From the NCBI GenBank assembly GCA_902760645.1, contig CACWHC010000005.1:40096-104095 (forward strand): a stretch of DNA of 64,000 nt. The letters are read 5' to 3'. Position numbers and translations under genes: made by a program. This DNA comes from an uncultured bacterium. Lineage in GTDB: Bacteria; Cyanobacteriota; Vampirovibrionia; Gastranaerophilales; Gastranaerophilaceae. The notes beneath the pieces are model-generated. The model worked only from the letters and a program-made list of their open reading frames with translations, searched no databases and was not told the DNA's origin. Numbering within the stretch: the stretch's first letter is position 1; every line of letters starts with the position of its first letter. Below are positions 54,901 through 63,157 of the stretch, one piece after another.

Positions 54901-55679
54901 TGAGCAGTATCTTCTGAGATTTCATCCGTATTTTCTGTTTCTGTTGTTTCAGCTTCAATTACACCATTTGAATTTACAAATCTTTCTTCAAAATCAGCCG
55001 TATTAGCTGCCTGATATGAAATCATTTCAAAGTTTTCAAATTCAATAAATTTATCTCTTAATTCCGAACTGTTTTTTAAATAATCAAAAAGTTTTTTCGT
55101 ATCTTTTTCTGTTATATCATTATCTGCTATTGAAATCATTAAAATTTCAGCATCTTCAATCTCTTTTTCATCATATTCTTTATTTGATTTACCTTCAAAA
55201 TTATTTATAAAATTTTTCAAATCAACCGGAGCGGAAAGTTTTTCCTTTTCTATAAAATAGTACTTGTCATTTGAATTATTTTTATTTAACATTTTAGGTT
55301 CAAAAAACCCTAAAAGTTCCGTTTGAGAACAATCTTTAGCCATTTTTAAAACAACATAAATATCAGGAGTAATATTATATTCAAAATGGGATTTTGGAAT
55401 AAAAATTTGATTTTCATCATATACTACTCTTACATCTATATGAATATTCGAAAGCATAATATCCGAAATATCAAATTCCTCAAGAATTTTTCTGATATTG
55501 TGCATGTTATAAACATTACCTGAAACAATATTTTCATCTCGCAAATATTTTAGACATACCTCTGCACCGAGAGCATTAATAAAAGCTCTGCTCTTCACAT
55601 CACCTTTTACAAAACTCTGTGATAGTGCTTTTGCATTTTCTTTTTCTTTTTCATCAATAACTAAAGTTGTATTTTCCAT
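51984..55679 (-). CDS. DUF1822 membrane protein with acidic repeats and a TonB-like C-terminus
   Basis: A 1231-residue protein. Residues 1-230 match cyanobacterial DUF1822 (SRAFINALGAEVCLKYL near 30-47). Residues 230-990 are very acidic and probably disordered, including a 16-residue EDEAQ/EEETP repeat and a 24-residue FVQDMPEELSQN repeat. A single membrane helix lies near 996-1018 (PVFGFLTFVIIVGAVVGFMI), followed by a Pro/Ala-rich linker and a C-terminal TonB-like fold (VSLKLSKDGTIQSAQVTKSS). The bulk is cytoplasmic and the TonB-like end is periplasmic. With the sigma-like factor next to it, it may convey an envelope signal; that is inference. Confidence 0.8.
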   Translation of the reverse strand: MENTTLVIDEKEKENAKALSQSFVKGDVKSRAFINALGAEVCLKYLRDENIVSGNVYNMHNIRKILEEFDISDIMLSNIHIDVRVVYDENQIFIPKSHFEYNITPDIYVVLKMAKDCSQTELLGFFEPKMLNKNNSNDKYYFIEKEKLSAPVDLKNFINNFEGKSNKEYDEKEIEDAEILMISIADNDITEKDTKKLFDYLKNSSELRDKFIEFENFEMISYQAANTADFEERFVNSNGVIEAETTETENTDEISEDTAQDNIIVEDESQTIIEEETPTIVEDEAQPINEEGTPSTFEDEAQTIDEEETTANIENTSAEEQTLESDKTDDDANFDSGFLEDLLNGVAAGGAEIAGAAVASAALSGAEEVSDIAKDAEDTLAGLADMAANTEETEVSQKNISESESLLSDALNSLLGQDEQRPVSTPFGYNTDNSNASSDNDTSDDIVFSNDDNYDDIVFEDGDIYDDNSSGSSSGKAYLPSSSNSKPAISTVINTPISEATDLISIESLQMGDIPPLDVPKVDPTDMMQMDEFQNLVDNYVPQKIKDESVCVDFNTIHSDESSDMEGNPSSADFSAKKSVVVESDAFVEEMPEAVAQKEITEEDKLNSDSFVEEMPEELPQNVFDKKDELSSDNFVQDMPEELSQNKFEKKDELSSDNFVQDMPEELSQNEFAQKNELNSDETDNLNEDMQESQVVSGALNADEMSVDMDMNLAVGEDVLTANLGSAIDSNELTIDESAFDDFGNVPSLGEEITGELNDEIAMSDDISASIDMSAIDNHVNESLNMDNQELSIQENAENDISDFRDESQLQDNAQPQENIQAEATQEENQAYDEISDLSILDELSALSGEGDVLMLGNDTADSGAESEGGLSEEEEAAVLEHAEETGASDVTEPINNENVEESEDLQQTDESDIEICEEESQNEADSVQDINSIEDINSIEDVSDIEYQDNAEDEPQNQSLGILYGNSNPDDLNSTIREAEQESYNFKPKKSSSKLIPVFGFLTFVIIVGAVVGFMIKSKNSIESETLISSNPDNSTLASPETDNSGILSDNGIEPAVPTDLSPSAPAPKAVPVSTELSKEAKQAAVNNTKQAIKNTKEAIKKQQAAAGPKKPINASKSITLQKISWEVPDYLSYSDNMRRYLQTAGKSIKLTLSSDLLLTNDYIYSNQVKVSLKLSKDGTIQSAQVTKSSGSNRVDNIVLQTVKNTLNAVKPAQGEVPTPSYNLGIIIYL
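53640..53930 (-). repeat. 72-bp tandem repeats coding 24-residue units
   Basis: Four copies at exact 72-bp spacing (marker positions 53691, 53763, 53835, 53907). The encoded unit is like SSDNFVQDMPEELSQNKFEKKDEL. Two central copies are nearly identical at DNA level, a sign of recent duplication. Confidence 0.85.
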
Positions 55680-55846
55680 ATCCCATATCTCTCCTTCTAT
55701 ACATATAGAGTACGCAAGATTTTAAATTATTCCAAATTTTATGTAAATTTTTGTAACAATAATTGAAAAAGTATAATTTTTTCAGCAAAATAAGAATATA
55801 AGTCGGTTTTCTTGAATATTAGTGTGTAATAAAAGGAGGTATTCCT

Positions 55847-56278
55847 ATGGTTAGTTCTGTACAAATGTATAACGGTTCACAAGTAAATTTCCGTGCCAAA
55901 GAAGATATAATTAATTCACCCGGGAAATTTAGTGCTTCAATTAACGAACCACAAAAAGATATAGTAGAATTAAGTTCTCAGTCAGATGCCCCGGAAAAGA
56001 AAAAACGCTCTATTGGAAAAACAATAGCAAAACTTATCGGCGGAGTACTTGTATTAGGTGCGGCAGCGTGGGGAATATACTACAGCAAAGGTGCAAAATG
56101 GATTAATAAAAATGCAGCGACAAATGCAGAAAAAATTAAAAACATTCTTGCAAAACCGGGCGAATGGATTGACGAAAATATCATCAAAAGATTTTACTCA
56201 GGCAACAAGTCAAAAGCACAAGATATAGTTGAAGATATTGAAGAAGTTGTTGAATCAGCAGAAAATCTCGCTAAATAA
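55847..56278 (+). CDS. small membrane-anchored protein of unknown function
   Basis: A 143-residue protein with a 55-residue polar N-terminus (VSSVQMYNGSQVNFRAKED; such starts are common among lineage-specific proteins here), a positively charged stretch KKKRSIGKTIAK, one membrane helix (LIGGVLVLGAAAWGIYY) and a helical C-terminus ending in acidic EDIEEVVESAEN. AGGAGG 6 nt before the ATG. Divergent from the DUF1822 gene, so the two may share regulation. Followed by a strong terminator. Function unknown. Confidence 0.7.
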   Translation: MVSSVQMYNGSQVNFRAKEDIINSPGKFSASINEPQKDIVELSSQSDAPEKKKRSIGKTIAKLIGGVLVLGAAAWGIYYSKGAKWINKNAATNAEKIKNILAKPGEWIDENIIKRFYSGNKSKAQDIVEDIEEVVESAENLAK

Positions 56279-56307
56279 AATTAAGATGAAAAATTGATAT
56301 ATTTTGT

Positions 56308-56338
56308 AAAAAACATTGGCAGAACACCAATGTTTTTT
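56308..56338 (+). terminator. terminator after the 143-aa gene
   Basis: AAACATTGG and CCAATGTTT with a CAGAACA loop, followed by T-run. Confidence 0.85.
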
Positions 56339-56356
56339 ATATGTATTGTAATATTT

Positions 56357-56385
56357 TTGCTATATACCTGCTTAAATTATAAAAT
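56357..56385 (+). promoter_or_regulatory. promoter of the MFS-PlsC-ligase gene
   Basis: TTGCTA (56357-56362), 17-nt spacer, TAAAAT (56380-56385), 27 nt before the ATG. Confidence 0.5.
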
Positions 56386-56412
56386 ATTATATACATTAAT
56401 TAAGGAGAGAGT

Positions 56413-59400
56413 ATGGAAAAAATAATAAAAAAACTTGGACCTATAGCAAATACAGAGTTTGATAAACTTTTTGTCGGACAATTATTCTCGCATTTTGCAG
56501 ATGCTATAGTACAATTTTTACTTGTAGCAATTTTACTGCAAATATCAGGAAGTGCCGGAAAAGCTATCGCTATAATGTTTTTCACATTTTTATTGCCGCA
56601 GTTTTTAATAAGTCCGTTTTCAGGTGCAATTTGTGACAGATTTTCAAGAAAAACAATAATGTCACTCAGTTGTATTTTCAGAGCAATCACTGCAATTGGA
56701 CTGATATATTGTTTACCGCAAATCAATCAAAACATGATTTACACATTTTCATTCATACTCGGATGCGGTGCTGCATTTTTCTATCCTGCAAAAATGTCTT
56801 CAGTAACTAACGTTGTCAAAAGCAGTCAGTTAAAATTTGCCAATGCTTTAACTTCGTCTATTGGTGCAATTGCACTTTTGCTTGGAGCTTTGGGGGCAAA
56901 TTACTTTTTACAATTCGGTAATGAAAAAGCATTTGCAATTATTGGCGGAATGTATCTTTGTGCAGCAATAATTACAGCCTGCATAAAATTCTTAATTCCG
57001 CAAAAATATTTTGCTGCCAAAAAGACTTCCAATGATATGGGAATAGCCTTAAAATATTTAACTAATCACAAAAAAGCACTTTATCTTGTAGGACTTTCGA
57101 TTTGTCTGCAATTTATTGTTGCGGTATTTTCGAACAGTTTAAACGCATTAATAACAGACTATTACGGATTAACTTTTTCAGATTTAACGTTTTTAAGAAC
57201 GCTTTTGGGAATAGGTATTATAAGCGGTATGGTCGCAACTCTTTATTTTGCAAGAATAATGAGAATCCCTCATCTGTTTGCGAGCGGTTTTATTGTTTTA
57301 TGTGTTGCATTAATAACCGCACCGCTGTGTAAAACTATAGAAAGTGCCTGGGCATGGTTAATACCGATAGGTATGGCAGATGCAGTTGTACTTGTTATGC
57401 TGGATACAATTTTACAGAAAGTTACGCCTGACAGAGTCCGCGGTAAAGTATTCGGGTTGCAGTTAACCTTCAGTACATTGAGTTTTCTTGTAGGAACGGC
57501 AATTGTTGCAAACATTTTAGGATTTATCAATCCGCTTGTGGTATTTAAAGGGATTGCAATATTTTCTTTTGTTTTAGCGGCACTTGTTCTTGTGTTTGAT
57601 AAATCATTCAGATATTTTTTACTCAAAGCCACATTGGGTCATATTTTCCTGTTATTATTCAGATACAGAGTGGAAGGTATAGAAAATATACCTAAAAAAG
57701 GAAAAGTTATTCTTGCAGGAAATCACACCGGACACCTCGATCCGTTTATAATTCAGATGGCAACACACAGACAATTATGGTTTGTAACAGGTCCTGCTGC
57801 ATTTAAAGTACCGATAGTAAGACATTTATTAAAATACTACAACGTACTACCTCTAAAATTTGGTAAAGGAATTGAAGCTATTGAAGCTGCAGTAAATAAA
57901 CTAAAAGGCGGTGAAGCCGTAATAATTTTCCCTGAAGGGAAATTTACACCGGACGGAAATCTCTGTAAATTTAACCGTGGTGTAGGTTTAATGGCAAAAG
58001 AAGCGGATTGTCAAATTGTTCCGTTTGCAATTAAAGGCGGTTTTGAAACTTGGGGTAAAACCCGTAAACTGCCTAAATTGTTTAACACGATTGTAGTTCA
58101 ATTCGGACAACCCATAAAAGAATCAGACCGAGAAGATAAAGAAATCGCACACGAACTACAATCTCGTGTAAACTTTATGAAAAAATCGCTTGAACGCCGT
58201 GCATACTACAAAATTGACCACAAATTACATTCTAATTTTATCGACTTAATGAGAGAAAAAAGCGATATTTACGGTCAGGTAAAAGCTCTTACATTAAAGA
58301 CAAAAGACGGCTATGATGAACTGAGTTATATTGAAATTTACAGAAAATCAAAGAGTTTTGCAAATTATTTGATAGAAGACATAAAAGTTGAACGGGGAGA
58401 AAGAATTGCGATTATTTGCGAATCCAGACCAGAATTTTCAATAGGTATGTTTGCCTCTATTCAGACAGGTGCTATAACTGTTCCTTTGGATGTTAAATTG
58501 ACAGTGCCTGAGCATACACATATTCTTACGGATTGTAATCCGAGAATACTATTGTGTTCAAGCCATTATATAGACCACGCACTTGAAGTTAAAAATAATG
58601 TTCCGTCAATTGAAAAAATATATGTCCTTGATGATGAAGATAAATCAAATACGGAAGTCGAATATGTTTCAGATAAAAACGGAGATTTGGAAAAACATAT
58701 AAGCAGAGCCAGAACTCTCGATGAAACAGCTCTAATAGTTTATACATCAGGAACAACAGGAAATCCTAAGGGTGTTATGATTAGCTTTGGCAACATATAT
58801 TCTCAATTAAGAGATTTTGAATCTATGTTCAAACTGTCAAACAACAATACTTTGCTCTCAATTTTACCGTTGAATCACTTGCTTGAACTTGACTGCGGAT
58901 TTTTCGGAATGCTTTATATGGGTGCGAAAGTAGTTTATATTAAATCACTCAACCCTAAGGAATTAACTTCAACAATGAAAGAAAAAGGTATCACAAATAT
59001 GATTGTCGTACCTTTAGTTGCCAAAATGCTGAAAAACAGTATAGATAAACAAATAAATAAACAACCGCCTGCTGCACAAAAAGCATTCAAGATTATGTAT
59101 AAAATTTCAAAAATTATGCCAAGAACTGTCCGCAGATTAATGTTTAAGTCAGTAATTGACGGACTTGGCGGAAAACTTGAATGTTTCATTTGCGGCGGTG
59201 CTCCGTTAGAGGATAATGTCGCAGAATTTTTTGAAAGAATAGGTATTCCTATATTCCAGGGATATGGTTTAACTGAAACCTCACCGACAATATCTACAAA
59301 TCGTTACGGACACTCAAAAATCGGAACAGTGGGACAGGCTTTACCATCTGTAATGGTTAAACTTGCAGATAATGGTGAAATTCTTGCAACAGGACCTAAT

Positions 59401-59883
59401 GTAATGCAGGGTTACTACAATAAGCCGGAAATGACATCGGAAGTAATAGATGAAGACGGCTGGTTCCATACCGGTGATATTGGGGAAATAGATAAGCAGG
59501 GATACATAAAAATAACAGGCAGAATTAAAAATATGATTGTTCTTGGCGGCGGCAAAAAAATCTTCCCTGAAGAAGTTGAAGCAGTATTGGAAACATCTTC
59601 AATTATCAAAGAAGTTTGCGTAATGTCATTAACAATAAAATCGGGGAACAAAGCAGGAACAGAAGAAGTAGGAGCAATTATTTCACCGAGTGACGAACTT
59701 GCAAAACAGTCTGATGAAGAAATTCAAAAAGCACTGGAAGAAGAAGTTAAAAAACTTTCGGAAGCAAATCTTGCACCATATAAAGCTCCGACTGTCGTGG
59801 TTTTACACAGAGATGAACTTCCAAAAACTTCAACCAGAAAAGTTAAACGCAAAGACCTTAAAGAATGGTATGAAAGTTTATAA
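56413..59883 (+). CDS. LplT-PlsC-Aas trifunctional lysophospholipid remodelling protein
   Basis: A 1156-residue fusion. Residues 1-400 are a twelve-helix MFS transporter of the LplT type, which flips lysophospholipid into the cell. Residues 405-600 are an acyltransferase of the PlsC family with NHTGHLD at about 436-442 and FPEGKFTPDG. Residues 615-1156 are an acyl-ACP/AMP-forming ligase: YTSGTTGNPKG near 776, GYGLTETSPT, GWFHTGDIG and the terminal lysine motif STRKVKRK. Together they re-acylate imported 2-acyl-glycerophosphoethanolamine. In E. coli lplT and aas are separate; fused forms are known. GGAGAG 6 nt before the ATG. Confidence 0.93.
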   Translation: MEKIIKKLGPIANTEFDKLFVGQLFSHFADAIVQFLLVAILLQISGSAGKAIAIMFFTFLLPQFLISPFSGAICDRFSRKTIMSLSCIFRAITAIGLIYCLPQINQNMIYTFSFILGCGAAFFYPAKMSSVTNVVKSSQLKFANALTSSIGAIALLLGALGANYFLQFGNEKAFAIIGGMYLCAAIITACIKFLIPQKYFAAKKTSNDMGIALKYLTNHKKALYLVGLSICLQFIVAVFSNSLNALITDYYGLTFSDLTFLRTLLGIGIISGMVATLYFARIMRIPHLFASGFIVLCVALITAPLCKTIESAWAWLIPIGMADAVVLVMLDTILQKVTPDRVRGKVFGLQLTFSTLSFLVGTAIVANILGFINPLVVFKGIAIFSFVLAALVLVFDKSFRYFLLKATLGHIFLLLFRYRVEGIENIPKKGKVILAGNHTGHLDPFIIQMATHRQLWFVTGPAAFKVPIVRHLLKYYNVLPLKFGKGIEAIEAAVNKLKGGEAVIIFPEGKFTPDGNLCKFNRGVGLMAKEADCQIVPFAIKGGFETWGKTRKLPKLFNTIVVQFGQPIKESDREDKEIAHELQSRVNFMKKSLERRAYYKIDHKLHSNFIDLMREKSDIYGQVKALTLKTKDGYDELSYIEIYRKSKSFANYLIEDIKVERGERIAIICESRPEFSIGMFASIQTGAITVPLDVKLTVPEHTHILTDCNPRILLCSSHYIDHALEVKNNVPSIEKIYVLDDEDKSNTEVEYVSDKNGDLEKHISRARTLDETALIVYTSGTTGNPKGVMISFGNIYSQLRDFESMFKLSNNNTLLSILPLNHLLELDCGFFGMLYMGAKVVYIKSLNPKELTSTMKEKGITNMIVVPLVAKMLKNSIDKQINKQPPAAQKAFKIMYKISKIMPRTVRRLMFKSVIDGLGGKLECFICGGAPLEDNVAEFFERIGIPIFQGYGLTETSPTISTNRYGHSKIGTVGQALPSVMVKLADNGEILATGPNVMQGYYNKPEMTSEVIDEDGWFHTGDIGEIDKQGYIKITGRIKNMIVLGGGKKIFPEEVEAVLETSSIIKEVCVMSLTIKSGNKAGTEEVGAIISPSDELAKQSDEEIQKALEEEVKKLSEANLAPYKAPTVVVLHRDELPKTSTRKVKRKDLKEWYESL

Positions 59884-59930
59884 AATAAAAATTAATTTGT
59901 GATATATTATTAATAAAGGAGTATGAATTA

Positions 59931-60545
59931 ATGATTTTTGATATGCCGCCTCAGATTCCGCCTGCCGTGATTGAGTACGTAAAAGAACACGATTACCTGC
60001 CGGATAGATATAAAAATATAAATAAACGTGACGCTTATCAATATATTCGCAGGACAAAAAATTATAAAGGCTACAGAATATATCAGCTTGGATATTTTAA
60101 ACCTTATGATTATTTTATACCGGAAAGAAAAAATTGTTATTTTATCTTGCATAATTCAAAAGACACAAAATGTGCAAGTAAAGAAGAAAGTGAAGAAATA
60201 GTAAGAAAATACCCTAAATTGTCGCCGACAGGAATACCGCAGGAAGTCGTTGATTATGTAAGAGAATACGGAAATGTACCTAAAAACCTTGATAATTATC
60301 CTATATTGGCAGAAATTATGGAAGATAATGGAATAAATCCGGATGAATTAAAAGAAATAAATATATACAATGCACATATATATATTTCGTATACGGGATT
60401 AAGACCTAAAAAATACAAATATTATTTGGGATTTCCGTATGTAAGTAAATATGAAAAAAATAGATGTCAAATTCTTGTACAAAGTAAAAATAAAATCAGA
60501 TGCGTAACAGAGAAAGAATTTTTAAAAATTATGCAAGTAAAATAG
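59931..60545 (+). CDS. two-module repeat protein of unknown function
   Basis: A 204-residue protein of two about 95-residue modules. Each opens with a Pro-Pro/Val-containing helix (PPQIPPAVIEYVKEHDYLPD; TGIPQEVVDYVREYGNVPKN), then AYxYI, a Tyr/Lys-rich strand region ending in LGYF or LGFP, and closes with NCYFILHNSKDTKCAS or NRCQILVQSKNKIRCVT, two cysteines spaced similarly. The 390-aa protein at 61914-63086 has four such modules, and its modules 1 and 3 match this protein. The upstream region is nearly identical between the two for 29 bp up to the AGGAG. No signal peptide. No known family. Confidence 0.7.
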   Translation: MIFDMPPQIPPAVIEYVKEHDYLPDRYKNINKRDAYQYIRRTKNYKGYRIYQLGYFKPYDYFIPERKNCYFILHNSKDTKCASKEESEEIVRKYPKLSPTGIPQEVVDYVREYGNVPKNLDNYPILAEIMEDNGINPDELKEINIYNAHIYISYTGLRPKKYKYYLGFPYVSKYEKNRCQILVQSKNKIRCVTEKEFLKIMQVK

Positions 60546-60572
60546 GACAAAAATCTTATTGTCCTATCCTTT
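60542..60572 (+). terminator. hairpin at the end of the two-module gene
   Basis: ATAGGACAA (60542-60550) and TTGTCCTAT (60559-60567), then CCTTTT; overlaps the stop codon. Confidence 0.6.
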
Positions 60573-60606
60573 TAATATTTATTTGATATTTTAACAATTA
60601 CCAATA

Positions 60607-60699
60607 TTATTTGGCTATTTTGTTAAGATAGTTTATATTCAAATCAGCATTGTCTATTCTGAAAATTTTGGAGTAAATAAATATATGATTAAATGAAAA
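60607..60699 (-). pseudogene. displaced C-terminal tail of a papain-fold toxin
   Basis: The minus strand reads in frame to a stop as FSFNHIFIYSKIFRIDNADL then NINYLNKIAK, which aligns with the end of the toxin gene at 63158-64000 (RFNHGDESVFYPTIFRIDN, DLNIDYLNK). It is preceded by a stop codon, so only about 30 residues of a second toxin copy remain. This is a relic of an earlier cassette, as found in polymorphic toxin loci. Confidence 0.75.
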
Positions 60700-60742
60700 C
60701 TATATATTGATATTTATTTAAATTGTTTATAATATGTATATT

Positions 60743-61129
60743 ATGAAAAAACTAATTTTATGTTTTATAATATTTGATTTTTTATTATCCTGTGCATATT
60801 CAGGGGAATTGCAGCAACAGTACGAAACCGAAAATTCATATAAATATAAACTGTATGAAAATCAAAATGTATCTTATGTTATTAAAAATGATTTAAAACA
60901 TTACAAACTTGGTAAATATAGCGTATATGGTCAGCTATTAAAATTATACAGTACAAGTGACGAAGTAAATTATGATTATTTGAAGCAAATAGAACATAAT
61001 TTTAAATCTTGTCGTAAAAATACTGCTTGTTGGTCATATATTGACGTAGATGATTACAGGTACAAATGGCTGGATAATGATTCAAAAGATATTATTTTAT
61101 TTAATAACATAATATATTCAAATAAATAA
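60743..61129 (+). CDS. small lipoprotein-like protein of unknown function
   Basis: About 128 residues with an N-terminal signal sequence (MKKLILCFIIFDFLLSCAYS) whose LLSC fits a lipobox, so the mature protein is probably lipid-anchored with Cys at +1. The remainder is rich in Tyr, Lys and Asn with two cysteines (SCRKNTACW). An earlier ATG (60734) adds three residues. It lies between a toxin relic and the M15 pseudogene, so it could be an immunity or locus-specific protein, but that is only positional. Confidence 0.6.
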   Translation: MKKLILCFIIFDFLLSCAYSGELQQQYETENSYKYKLYENQNVSYVIKNDLKHYKLGKYSVYGQLLKLYSTSDEVNYDYLKQIEHNFKSCRKNTACWSYIDVDDYRYKWLDNDSKDIILFNNIIYSNK

Positions 61130-61134
61130 ACAAT

Positions 61135-61913
61135 TTAATTCTTACTATACTGGCGTATATCAGCATGAATCCAAGTCCCTTCGTGCAAGACAAACCCTTT
61201 CCAATTTTCTTTCATTGTTTCATAATCCTTATTTATTGTTGATAAGCCCAAATTAAAATCTATTGCTTGTCCGTACAAATGGCGACTGTTTAATGCCCCT
61301 CCACATTTTTGATTATTACGAACAGAACGCCAACCACTTGATATTATAATTTGGCGATCTTTCCAAAAAGTATCATGAATTTTTTGTAATTGCTCTGCAG
61401 TATGATAAACATTTATCAATACTTCTTTTGTACATTCCTTTTTACGTTCTGAATCAGTGTTATCATGACCAAGCATTTCATTCCAAGATATATTTGCTGT
61501 AATTTTAGTATTAGGGATTTTCCGTTTGTTGTTTGTATATAATTGTATACATAATCTATAATTTCTATTTTATTATTTTTATTTTCTTTTTGCGATGCTT
61601 TATTATTTAAACTTTTGCGTAGATATTCTTGTTCATTTTCTAAATTTTGTTCTTCATCTTTACAACGTCCTATGTTTTCCGTATCATTTTCATCTTTATA
61701 ATCACAATATCTTATACCACCTTGAAGTGCATTATTAATAACGTCTGCAAAATTTTCTTCATCTGTTTCGGATTCAATATTTTCCTCTACATGGTCTTCT
61801 ATAGAATCATAATTTTGTGGATTTTCAGAGACATTTGCTGCAAAACCTGTTTCCGGTGCTGTAGCTTGTGCTGTTCTAAATTTATATTTGTGACATATTA
61901 TTTTTAAAATATT
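61135..61913 (-). pseudogene. M15-family peptidase with frameshift
   Basis: The intact 3' part (61135-61476, 113 codons) encodes a D-Ala-D-Ala carboxypeptidase-like domain of the M15 family: SSGWRSVRNN, NSRHLYGQAIDFN (zinc His and Asp) and TWIHADI. It continues upstream in frame with KIPNTKITANISWNEML, the usual lead-in of this fold, only to a run of four A (61518-61521), where the reading frame shifts; with five A the frame would continue through a long acidic linker (EENIESETDEENFADVINN) back to 61913, directly behind the TAA of the 390-aa gene. No start codon is available there. A degraded peptidoglycan-hydrolase gene is the likeliest view. Confidence 0.6.
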
Positions 61914-63086
61914 TTATTTAATCTGTTTAATTTCCGTAGTTTCTTTGTCTGTTGCCTGTCTTGTTTCTTCTGAGTTATCTAATATGATAATACATTTGTC
62001 TTCTTTTATATTTCGTTTTGTTGAATTTCCGTAACAAACATAATAATAATAGTAACCATTATATTTTTTTGAACTTTTATCCGTTTTATAAATTTTCATA
62101 TCTTTGTTTTCATTATTAGAATCTTTTAATATATTTTCAAACCAATTATTTTCTTGTAAATAGTTAAAAACAGCTCCGGACATCTTAGATGAGTCGGCAC
62201 CCAGAACCATTATCTCAAAATGTTCGTCTTCCGTTGCACATCTGATTTCATCTTTAGTTTGTAAAACAATTTGGCATCTGTTTTTTTCATATTTATAGAC
62301 ATCTGGAAATCCTAAATAATAAAAATCATATTTTTTGTATTTGATATAGCTGGGTACAATATAAGGATACGCATTGTATATATTTATCTCTTTAAATTCA
62401 TCAGGATTTATTCCATCATTCCTCATAAATTCTGCCAATACAGGATAATTATCAAAATTTTTAGGAACATTTCCATATTTTCTTACATAATCAATTACTA
62501 CAGGAGGTATTCCTGTTGGTGATAAATCAGTATATCTATGTACAATTGTATCAGTTTCTTCTTCATTTGCACAACGTGTTTCTTTTATATTATGTAATAA
62601 AAGATAGCAATTTTTATACACAAAAAAATCTTTTGGCGAATATCCTAAGCGGTATATATCAAAATTATTATATTTATTATTAAACTTCGAAATATACATA
62701 TAAGCGTTAGTACTGTCTATTTCTTTAAATAAATCCGGAAGATAGTCATGTTCTTTTACATACTCGACTATAAATGTTGGTATTTTTGGCTTATTTGAAT
62801 TATTACGGTAACGTTCAATCTCATATGTTTCCAGTTCATTTGCACATTTTGTTTCTTTTAGATTATGTAAAAGAATTTCACAGTTTTTATATTTATAATT
62901 ATAATAGCCTGGTTCTAAATAACCAAGATAATAGACTGTGTAATCTCTATATTTGTATTCTTTAGGATGAATATACATATAGGCATTATAATTATCTAAC
63001 TTTTTAAATTCATCTGTTAAATAATCGTGTTCTTTTAAATACTCAATCGCAGCAGGCGGTATCTGTGGCGGCATATCAACAGACAT
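61914..63086 (-). CDS. four-module repeat protein of unknown function
   Basis: A 390-residue protein of four modules like those at 59931-60545 (starts PPQIPPAAIEYLKEHDYL, KIPTFIVEYVKEHDYLPD, TGIPPVVIDYVRKYGN, then a diverged fourth). Each of the first three has AYxYI, LGY/LGF and a pair of cysteines (NCEILLHNLKETKCAN). AAAGGAG is 8 nt before the ATG, in the 29-bp upstream block shared with the two-module gene. It is transcribed in the same direction as the toxin fragment 71 nt upstream, so it is the best positional candidate for a partner or immunity protein. Its frame continues past the stop into the M15 linker. Confidence 0.7.
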   Translation of the reverse strand: MSVDMPPQIPPAAIEYLKEHDYLTDEFKKLDNYNAYMYIHPKEYKYRDYTVYYLGYLEPGYYNYKYKNCEILLHNLKETKCANELETYEIERYRNNSNKPKIPTFIVEYVKEHDYLPDLFKEIDSTNAYMYISKFNNKYNNFDIYRLGYSPKDFFVYKNCYLLLHNIKETRCANEEETDTIVHRYTDLSPTGIPPVVIDYVRKYGNVPKNFDNYPVLAEFMRNDGINPDEFKEINIYNAYPYIVPSYIKYKKYDFYYLGFPDVYKYEKNRCQIVLQTKDEIRCATEDEHFEIMVLGADSSKMSGAVFNYLQENNWFENILKDSNNENKDMKIYKTDKSSKKYNGYYYYYVCYGNSTKRNIKEDKCIIILDNSEETRQATDKETTEIKQIK

Positions 63087-63157
63087 TAATTATACTCCTT
63101 TATTAATAATATATCACAAATATTTGAACTTGTACATGAGTTATTAATGATAATATT

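Noticed and set aside
51984..55679. TonB energy transducer for iron uptake
   Set aside because: The C-terminal fold is TonB-like, but the 990-residue cytoplasmic part, DUF1822 domain and sigma-like neighbour, with no ExbB/ExbD or receptor, do not fit a transport role.
61647..61907. 86-codon open frame on the plus strand
   Set aside because: Low-complexity antisense of the acidic linker of the M15 remnant.
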